Virus record (IMG/VR): IMGVR_UViG_3300011261_000108
Span: 1-33,137 of that record
Direction: 5' to 3' (one strand)
Origin: a virus
Length of the DNA stretch: 33,137 bases
In this document: in pieces, positions 28,328-33,137 of the stretch
Position numbering within the stretch: position 1 is the first letter of the stretch
Layout of the letters: every line of letters begins with the position of its first letter
Notes under the pieces: generated by a model
What the model was told of the DNA's origin: nothing
Databases searched by the model: none
What the model saw: the letters and a program-made list of their open reading frames with translations, nothing else
Translations under genes and position numbers: made by a program

Positions 28328-28522
28328 ATGAAATTAATCGAAACGCATAAAAACTGCACAAAATGTGGTGAACCGGATCTGATAATCAATTATCACTGGC
28401 GCAAAAAGGGCGTATCTCGCCATGACGTTTGCGCGAGCTGTAGAAACACAAAGAGAGGCCGCGACAGAGCCGCTGAGAAAGATCAGCTGATTAGCCAGTG
28501 GTCAAGCATGGCTTGGCGTTAA
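28328..28522 (+). CDS. Small four-cysteine zinc-finger-like protein
   Basis: ATG 28328 follows the leader GAGGGCTTAAA, whose last bases include the upstream stop. The 64-residue protein has C10-x2-C13 (NCTKCGEP) and C35-x2-C38 (DVCASCRN), which should bind one zinc, and a basic helix NTKRGRDRAAEKDQLISQW. Similar small C4 proteins are frequent in phage nin-like regions. It ends four bases into a convergent small gene. Confidence 0.7.
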   Translation: MKLIETHKNCTKCGEPDLIINYHWRKKGVSRHDVCASCRNTKRGRDRAAEKDQLISQWSSMAWR

Positions 28523-28668
28523 GCGGCTTTAGTCAGGATGAGCTTTGCCATGTTAGGAGAAATTAATTGTTTTGTTTCTTCCAGCTTGGCAAGAATTTTC
28601 TCAGGCTCGCTAATTCCTGATTTGACAATGAAATCATTGAGATCTTTTGTGGTTTTAATAATCATCAT
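28519..28668 (-). CDS. Small hypothetical minus-strand protein (49 residues)
   Basis: From ATG 28668 (or the following ATG at 28665), preceded by AAGGTGATTCTT, to TAA 28519. It encodes MMIIKTTKDLNDFIVKSGIS and EPEKILAKLEETKQLISPNM plus a short end, an amphipathic helical protein. It stands alone in minus orientation between plus-strand genes. A role is unknown. Confidence 0.6.
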   Translation of the reverse strand: MMIIKTTKDLNDFIVKSGISEPEKILAKLEETKQLISPNMAKLILTKAA

Positions 28669-28677
28669 AAGAATCAC

Positions 28678-28729
28678 CTTATATGGTTATATAGTAATTT
28701 TATAATAGACTAAATTTGATACAGATCAA
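28678..28729 (+). promoter_or_regulatory. Promoter-like region and small inverted repeat before 28741 gene
   Basis: TATAAT (28701-28706) is a perfect -10 on the plus strand, but the -35 (CTTATA) is poor. Between it and the ribosome site AAGGAAAT is the inverted repeat TTGAT-ACAG-ATCAA (28716-28729), which could be a regulator site. The region also serves as upstream DNA of the divergent 49-residue gene. Confidence 0.45.
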
Positions 28730-28740
28730 GGAAATGAAAA

Positions 28741-28968
28741 ATGAATGAATTTATGCAATGGTACTGGGATTGGGGGATCGCTGTTTCAGGCGTGATTATA
28801 TTTTTTCTAGGTTTTGCTTATGGCGCGGTATGGTACAAGGATCGCTGTGAAAAAAGACTTCGTAAAGAGGCCGTGAGGTTAGCAATTACCAACACAGCAC
28901 AGGAATATGATGTTATTCACGGATTAACTGAAAGCGCAGATTCCCATCTTCAATCTGATTCAGGTTGA
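28741..28968 (+). CDS. Small single-span membrane protein (possible lysis-linked)
   Basis: A 75-residue protein with one membrane helix at residues about 12-31 (GIAVSGVIIFFLGFAYGAVW), preceded by an aromatic N-terminus and followed by a basic helix (RCEKRLRKEAVRLAITN). It has its own promoter-like region and AAGGAAAT ribosome site. Its 3' end overlaps the end of the o-spanin gene on the other strand by 56 bases. The position beside lysis genes suggests a membrane role, but the function is not known. Confidence 0.7.
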   Translation: MNEFMQWYWDWGIAVSGVIIFFLGFAYGAVWYKDRCEKRLRKEAVRLAITNTAQEYDVIHGLTESADSHLQSDSG

Positions 28969-29164
28969 AATAAAACTTTTCAAGCAAGCTGCGCGGCGTA
29001 TCAGCCGCCTCAAGCTCTTGTTTCTCCATTGGGAGTGTTAGCGCACCATCCGGCTTTTTATCAATAGAGCCTATTGAGCTACAGCCTGAAACCCATGTCA
29101 GTGAGCTTAGTATCAGCGCAGCCAGTAGGATCTTTTGCCAGATAGATTTTTTTGATTCGATCAC
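28913..29164 (-). CDS. Outer-membrane spanin lipoprotein (Rz1-like), nested in Rz
   Basis: The 83-residue protein has a lipoprotein signal: basic start, hydrophobic QKILLAALILSSLTW and lipobox VSGC, so it should be acylated and sent to the outer membrane. Its 5' part lies in another frame within the end of the i-spanin gene, the classical Rz/Rz1 arrangement, though here it runs well beyond the Rz stop. GTG 29164, nine bases after AAAGG, fits better than a TTG at 29173. Together with the i-spanin it disrupts the outer membrane at lysis. Confidence 0.85.
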   Translation of the reverse strand: MIESKKSIWQKILLAALILSSLTWVSGCSSIGSIDKKPDGALTLPMEKQELEAADTPRSLLEKFYFNLNQIEDGNLRFQLIRE

Positions 29165-29363
29165 GGTATTCAACCTTTGTTTTTGTTCGCCACTTGATTA
29201 TTGTCTTAACATCTTTTTGGTCTTCTGCTTCCGCTTCATCTTTTGAATCGGCAACTTCAGATTTGTGGGCATTATACCCTGCATCATATTGTCGATCTGA
29301 ATACCACTTAATAAAACCAATAAGAACAACAACCAGAAACGCATAAACATATATTTTAGGCAT
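29079..29363 (-). CDS. Inner-membrane spanin (Rz-like)
   Basis: The 94-residue protein has an N-terminal signal-anchor (MPKIYVYAFLVVVLIGFIKW) followed by a periplasmic charged helical region (DSKDEAEAEDQKDVKTIIKW, then EYRDRIKKIYLAKD), the form of i-spanins. The Rz1-like gene begins inside it. The start overlaps the upstream membrane-protein gene by eight bases, in a lysis cassette with amidase and holin candidates. Confidence 0.85.
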   Translation of the reverse strand: MPKIYVYAFLVVVLIGFIKWYSDRQYDAGYNAHKSEVADSKDEAEAEDQKDVKTIIKWRTKTKVEYRDRIKKIYLAKDPTGCADTKLTDMGFRL

Positions 29364-29781
29364 CTTTTGGCTTTCCTACAATTCGTGACCAAATGACGCT
29401 GATCACGGCTTTAATTGCTGGCCAAATATAATCAACAACGACTCTGTGAACACCCATTGAGATTGTTGAAACAGTTAAACCAGTTAAAACAAAATACCCA
29501 AGGTGGATTTTATCTTCATAAATATAAAATGAAATAGCCGCAAGGATTACACCCAAAGGAAATGAAACTTTCCAGAGTTTTTGTATTCGTTCTTTTTTGC
29601 TGCACCCAGTAAGAAATGATTTTTTATAATACTGCAAAAGTATAGAAACCATAAACATCATCATGATATACATTTTTAACTCAATCGGAGTCATAGACCA
29701 GAGATCGAGAATGGCCTGATATATTGCGTTTGTGTTGGCTATTACACCCTGAACATCACTGTCAACTTTTGCCTGCGTCAT
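29356..29781 (-). CDS. Membrane protein, holin candidate
   Basis: I choose ATG 29781, which shares a base with the upstream stop (TAATG). The 141-residue protein has at least three membrane helices: residues about 36-50 (KMYIMMMFMVSILLQ), 74-88 (VSFPLGVILAAISFY) and 94-112 (LGYFVLTGLTVSTISMGVH), and a final hydrophobic stretch. Its position between the coiled-coil membrane protein and the spanins suggests a holin or holin partner. No family was recognised with certainty. Confidence 0.6.
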   Translation of the reverse strand: MTQAKVDSDVQGVIANTNAIYQAILDLWSMTPIELKMYIMMMFMVSILLQYYKKSFLTGCSKKERIQKLWKVSFPLGVILAAISFYIYEDKIHLGYFVLTGLTVSTISMGVHRVVVDYIWPAIKAVISVIWSRIVGKPKDA

Positions 29782-30191
29782 TAACCTAGCCCCTTTGATT
29801 TTAACCATGCACCTAATAGCAGCAAAAGTATAGTTTGAAATACGCCAAGCACAATTGATGTGGTTTTAATTGAACCTCTTACACCAGCCATTGATTCTTT
29901 GACTGTTCCCTTGTATGTCTCAATTTCAACCTTTGATGTAAATTCATTTCTTGCAACCTGTAGCGTTTCTGTTTTTATTTTCTCGCTGCATTCGGTCATT
30001 CTCTCAGGGATTAGCTTCACTTCAGCAAGTATTTTTTTATCTGCCTCATATAGGTTACCAAAGTGATCATCATCTTCTTTTTTATGATCTCTGAAATCAT
30101 CATTCATCATACATTGTAGCGTTTCAACTCGCGCCATCGCTCTTATGATCTCAACTTCCCCAGCGGTATGCGTTTTTGGCTCTCCAGACAT
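29781..30191 (-). CDS. Coiled-coil tail-anchored membrane protein (XhlA-like, holin-associated)
   Basis: The 136-residue protein is helical and charged over residues 10-100 and ends in one membrane helix, KTTSIVLGVFQTILLLLLGA, with a short basic end. XhlA and related phage lysis proteins have this topology and work with a holin and an amidase, and here an amidase gene lies directly upstream. The family call is by topology and place only. AAGGATTAAAG precedes ATG 30191. Confidence 0.6.
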   Translation of the reverse strand: MSGEPKTHTAGEVEIIRAMARVETLQCMMNDDFRDHKKEDDDHFGNLYEADKKILAEVKLIPERMTECSEKIKTETLQVARNEFTSKVEIETYKGTVKESMAGVRGSIKTTSIVLGVFQTILLLLLGAWLKSKGLG

Positions 30192-30193
30192 CT

Positions 30194-30778
30194 TTAATCC
30201 TTATCAAATAAAACATGATGAGCTTCGAGCAATCCTGTTGCAATTGCCGTACAAGCGATGTGCTTATTCTGTGTTAAAACCTCAAGATTATCAATAAATT
30301 CTGGCTCAATTATTAATGAAGTGCAGCGTGTACGCTTGAGAAAGAAATCAGCGCCCTTTGCTGGGTTCATTTGATACCAACCTTCTTTAATACCGCGATC
30401 GGGTTTTAATACAGAAGCCATTGCTGATTGAATGACGTTTGCAGCTTTGTTGCCTGTTTTGCTATTTGGATAATAGAGTGTTTCAGATCCACGCCCAACA
30501 TGCACCATTTCACCATTATCAATCACGCCATTTGCGTTTTGATCGCGCCAGAGTTTCGCTGAGTTGAAATGAAGCTCAACAGCCAAATCTTCACCAGTTA
30601 AATTGTTATTAATATAATTAACTTTTTCCTTGAGTGTTCCATGTGGAACATAGTTGATCTTATTACCAAGCAAGGAAAATATTTCATCAACCCATTCTGA
30701 AGCAAGCTGATATTCAGTGATGCCACCAAAAGAAGCGCCTTGAGCAATTTGATGATGGCCTACACTTAAAAAGATCAT
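30194..30778 (-). CDS. N-acetylmuramoyl-L-alanine amidase endolysin (Amidase_3)
   Basis: The 194-residue protein has the zinc amidase pattern: FLSVGHH (H8), ITEYQLA (E22), LAVELHFNS (H70) and LIIEPEFI (E158, E160). H8, E22 and H70 should bind zinc and a glutamate in the last motif should be catalytic. It cleaves the bond between MurNAc and L-Ala in peptidoglycan. There is no signal peptide, so holin-dependent release is expected. ATG 30778 is set by GAGGGG nine bases upstream. Confidence 0.92.
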   Translation of the reverse strand: MIFLSVGHHQIAQGASFGGITEYQLASEWVDEIFSLLGNKINYVPHGTLKEKVNYINNNLTGEDLAVELHFNSAKLWRDQNANGVIDNGEMVHVGRGSETLYYPNSKTGNKAANVIQSAMASVLKPDRGIKEGWYQMNPAKGADFFLKRTRCTSLIIEPEFIDNLEVLTQNKHIACTAIATGLLEAHHVLFDKD

Positions 30779-31122
30779 TAACAATGCCCCTCATCAAATG
30801 GATTCAATAAGTAAGTGCAAACGAAGTGAGCATTCCGCAAACGCCAGCCGCTTGATTTCAAATGCCGCTGGCATCGTGAAGTGAACAGAAGCTCACGCGG
30901 GATCTCAAGAAAGATCATTGTGCCAATCACAAAATTGAATAAAACATCCATAATCAAGGCAAGAATAAAGAAAGGCCAAAGGCCATACCAGAGAGCGCCG
31001 ATTTTATCCTTCACTTGATGCTCATGCTCTTTGATGTGCATAAATGCAACATAGAAAAGCCATGTTCCATAGAACAGGATATATACAAAAATGAAAAAAT
31101 ATAAATAATCTAAATTAATCAT
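30778..31122 (-). CDS. Membrane protein of the lysis/tail-fibre region
   Basis: The 114-residue protein has helices at residues about 4-27 (LDYLYFFIFVYILFYGTWLF) and 46-73 (YGLWPFFILALIMDVLFNFV), followed by PRELLFTSRCQRHLKSSGWR and PFDEGHC. The last motif set is one I associate with small membrane proteins of gammaproteobacterial phages near lysis genes, without a proven role. ATG 31122 overlaps the upstream stop by four bases. Confidence 0.7.
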   Translation of the reverse strand: MINLDYLYFFIFVYILFYGTWLFYVAFMHIKEHEHQVKDKIGALWYGLWPFFILALIMDVLFNFVIGTMIFLEIPRELLFTSRCQRHLKSSGWRLRNAHFVCTYLLNPFDEGHC

Positions 31123-31706
31123 GGATTGAAATTCTCCCATATCAGCAAGGCTTGACCTTGACCAGAAGCCAGCGCAGTTTGCAATTCAGCAACCGTCACA
31201 TCATATTTCTTATTATCTTTCATGATCCAGCCGATTGTTGCCATGCTGTTTGCTGTCATAACTTCGATGGCGTTTCTTATATTTGATTCATCTTTTGGCC
31301 TTGTTTGCATTATGCGGTCATCGCCAAAATCATGAATTAAGTTATTTAATGCTTCATCACGGGCAGCTTTCTTTGATAGCAATAATTCAGCAGCATCAAT
31401 TTCAGCTTGAACATCAGCCGGAAAAGTATCTTGAACAGTTTTGTCTGGCGCTTCCCCAAGTTCAAAAGTGACCTTGGAGCCATCTGATTTCAAATAATAA
31501 GTTATTTCTCGATAATCAGGAACAGCAACAAACTCAACCCCGTTAAACTTCGCCGCTTCATTTTTAGCTAATACTGGCAAAGGGCAATCGGCATCAAATA
31601 CAGCATTCGCTGGCAGTAAAAACTGATTGGCTTCGAGTGGGTTTTGTTTCGCGTCAGTCTGTCTTAAAAACTCGCCAGTATCACGATCAAAATTATTAAT
31701 CTTCAT
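31119..31706 (-). CDS. Tail fibre-associated protein with DUF4376-like domain
   Basis: The 195-residue protein starts MKINNFDRDTGEFLRQTDAK, with LLPANAVFDADCPLPVLAKN, as in the N-termini of tail fibre assembly-type proteins. Residues about 110-190 (RDEALNNLIHDFGDDRIMQT, IRNAIEVMTANSMATIGWIM, DVTVAELQTALASGQ) match the DUF4376 pattern. It follows the collar-domain fibre gene, so it is probably a fibre chaperone or accessory part. AGGAAATT precedes ATG 31706. Confidence 0.8.
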   Translation of the reverse strand: MKINNFDRDTGEFLRQTDAKQNPLEANQFLLPANAVFDADCPLPVLAKNEAAKFNGVEFVAVPDYREITYYLKSDGSKVTFELGEAPDKTVQDTFPADVQAEIDAAELLLSKKAARDEALNNLIHDFGDDRIMQTRPKDESNIRNAIEVMTANSMATIGWIMKDNKKYDVTVAELQTALASGQGQALLIWENFNP

Positions 31707-31710
31707 TTTT

Positions 31711-32277
31711 TTAATTTCCTGTGTATCTTATACAAGGCATCACATTGACATTGCGCGGCCGCGTTTCGTTGCCGCCGCTGCTTGATGTGCCGGCCGATCC
31801 GGTGGTCGCTTGATAACTTAATATTTCTTCTACGCGGTTCCCTGTTCCTGATCCGTTATTATTATATAAAGCCGTTGAGTGACTATGGCTCTTATATTGG
31901 CTCGCTTGTTTCGTACCGATATTGTCGCCGGTTGTCCCGTCGCCGCGATTGGTTCGGCTTGCCCGATCGGGATCGTTTGCTGCACCGTGATCCCAGCCAC
32001 GCAAAAATTCACCGCGATAATCTGGGATATTGAATGTATTAGCATCCACGTTGCCATAAGTTACGCCGATAACCGCAAACAATACAGCGTACGTGGTGCG
32101 GCTTAAGCTCGTCCCGTCACATTCGAGAAACCCGCTGGGCGCTGTTGCTGTTGGCCATAAGATAATCTTTCCAGTTGGTGCGGCCTCTACAATATTATCA
32201 CGATAGGCTGTCATTAAGCCTGTTGTGATCGGAGAATCTGGATCTATGTCACTATCTGGAATGTTTACCCATGCCAT
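31711..32277 (-). CDS. Tail fibre with phage collar domain
   Basis: The 188-residue protein has a short N-terminal attachment part and the collar domain: PTGKIILWPTATAPSGFLEC, DGTSLSRTTYAVLFAVIGVT, YGNVDANTFNIPDYRGEFLR and GWDHGAANDPDRASRTNRGD. The C-terminal SHSHSTALYNN and TRPRNVNVMPCIRYTG are also usual for these proteins; the last is a trimeric fibre end that can bind metal through its HxH. Host recognition is the likely role. The gene has higher GC than its neighbours in 31740-32130 (many CG steps), which suggests recent exchange. Confidence 0.88.
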   Translation of the reverse strand: MAWVNIPDSDIDPDSPITTGLMTAYRDNIVEAAPTGKIILWPTATAPSGFLECDGTSLSRTTYAVLFAVIGVTYGNVDANTFNIPDYRGEFLRGWDHGAANDPDRASRTNRGDGTTGDNIGTKQASQYKSHSHSTALYNNNGSGTGNRVEEILSYQATTGSAGTSSSGGNETRPRNVNVMPCIRYTGN

Positions 32278-32281
32278 GCTT

Positions 32282-32557
32282 TTATTCCTCTACTATTGCC
32301 ATATTTGCACATCTACGAGTCATAGGATAAGCGCAAACAATCATATTCTTTTCGTGCCATGCAAGCGGCCTTGTGCCTTTCACAACTCCTGTTACTTTAT
32401 CCTTCACTTCTGTCTCTAGTGCGTCAGTTAGCGGCGCTGTACCTTTGTAAAACTCACAATTAAAACAACCTTTTGAAACATATCGTTGTTGAAATCGTTT
32501 TAACGGGCATGAGACTGTAACAGTCTCAGGCATTTCATTTGTAATGATATTAGTCAT
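32282..32557 (-). CDS. Small cysteine-rich protein between hub and fibre genes
   Basis: A 91-residue protein with C17, C31, C34, C75 and C83 (SKGCFNCEFYKG is the central pair), which could bind zinc. The rest, TDALETEVKDKVTGVVKGTR, is helical and charged. It sits between two virion genes; a structural or regulatory role is open. GGAGTAAT precedes ATG 32557. Confidence 0.7.
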   Translation of the reverse strand: MTNIITNEMPETVTVSCPLKRFQQRYVSKGCFNCEFYKGTAPLTDALETEVKDKVTGVVKGTRPLAWHEKNMIVCAYPMTRRCANMAIVEE

Positions 32558-32571
32558 ATCTTATTACTCCA

Positions 32572-33137
32572 TCAAGCTATTAAGTGAGCGTTATCACCGT
32601 TTGTGTATGTGCCGTCATTTTGGCTTATAAACCCGTAATCATTCTGATTGGCGGCGCTCTCAGCAGTATAATCACCCATCGTGTTTGGCGCAATGAAGCC
32701 ATATCTTAAAACTTCAAATTCCCAGCTTTCCGCCTCAAGTGTTGCGATCTGTTTATCATGATCTTCAGAGGCTTTTAATACCTGCATTTTTTGAGATAGG
32801 TTAGCGCCATCTGAACCTTGAAAGGCTGAAGTATCCAGATATGCAATTGCACCTGTCCAGAAATCAGCATCCTTCATGTCAATTTTGAATGTTGTGATCT
32901 TTGGAGTGCCAGCATAGCGAGACAATAAGCGGCCAGCCAAAGTGATAATCAAGCCAGCGTTTCCGCTGCCAAGCCAGTTGGCATAGATCTTCTTGATCGC
33001 CTTATCAGCATAGGCATTCGCATTCTCTGAATCGGTATCAATTTGTATTTTTAATTTTTGATAATTTTCAGATATATCCAGATCGCCTGTCACATTGACT
33101 TGATCATAATAAACCCACAACTGTTGAATTCGAACTT
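32572..33137 (-). CDS. Tail hub/tip protein, C-terminal part (cut by right edge)
   Basis: The frame is open to the right edge and gives 188 residues ending at TGA 32572. It contains LWVYYDQVNVTGDLDISENY, DSENANAYADKAIKKIYANW, a LAGRLLSRYAGTPKITTFKI strand, KDADFWTGAIAYL and WEFEVLRYGFIAPN. I recognise this as the C-terminal portion of the same tail-protein family whose N-terminus is at the left edge. Joining the edges keeps the frame, but I expect a middle part to be absent. TTG at 33120 is not a likely true start. Confidence 0.8.
   Translation of the reverse strand, partial: VRIQQLWVYYDQVNVTGDLDISENYQKLKIQIDTDSENANAYADKAIKKIYANWLGSGNAGLIITLAGRLLSRYAGTPKITTFKIDMKDADFWTGAIAYLDTSAFQGSDGANLSQKMQVLKASEDHDKQIATLEAESWEFEVLRYGFIAPNTMGDYTAESAANQNDYGFISQNDGTYTNGDNAHLIA

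Overview
The window is most of the genome of a tailed phage with a siphovirus-type tail, probably infecting a gammaproteobacterium. The reasons are: lambda O/P-type replication genes, a Bet (RecT) annealing protein with a YqaJ exonuclease, a RusA resolvase, a nested Rz/Rz1 spanin pair, and a P22-type coat protein with a DUF4055 portal and a lambda G/GT-like frameshifted tail chaperone. The host genus cannot be read from the sequence. I see no integrase, CI-type repressor, tRNA gene or CRISPR array. The two window edges carry the N-terminal and C-terminal parts of what looks like one tail protein, in compatible frames, so the source molecule is probably circular or circularly permuted, with only a middle part of that gene outside the window.

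Layout, read along the minus strand. Bases 26.5-14.8 kb hold the early genes: small hypothetical proteins, a papain-like peptidase candidate, an HNH nuclease, Bet and YqaJ recombinases, SSB, RusA, a Dam-type methylase and a YopX protein. Bases 14.7-1 hold the late genes: small and large terminase, portal, MuF head protein fused to a zinc-metallopeptidase-like domain, scaffold, coat, head-tail connectors, tail tube, frameshifted chaperone, tape measure, distal tail protein and start of the tail-hub protein. Re-entering from the right edge, 33.1-28.9 kb hold the end of the hub protein, the tail fibre with collar domain, a DUF4376 protein, membrane proteins, amidase endolysin, holin candidates and spanins.

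The plus strand carries a Cro-like regulator (23.5 kb) and a replication block (26.8-28.5 kb): an O-like initiator with an iteron array inside it, a P-like helicase loader and small genes.

Regulation is unusually readable. Six 17-bp near-palindromic sites (consensus TATACC-N5-GAGTATA) lie in or beside sigma70-like promoters, each about 40-60 bp before the first gene of an early minus-strand unit; one lies between bet and the Cro-like gene. At least nine early genes on both strands share the leader GAGGGCTTA just before the start codon. Just upstream of the O-like gene, on the opposite strand, is a short transcription unit with promoter, hairpin and terminator, placed like lambda OOP RNA. Its hairpin loop holds UAAGCCC, the complement of the shared leader. 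The small terminase and scaffold genes share a second type of upstream element with a short hairpin.

All functions are assigned by recognising protein motifs and gene order; no database search was run.
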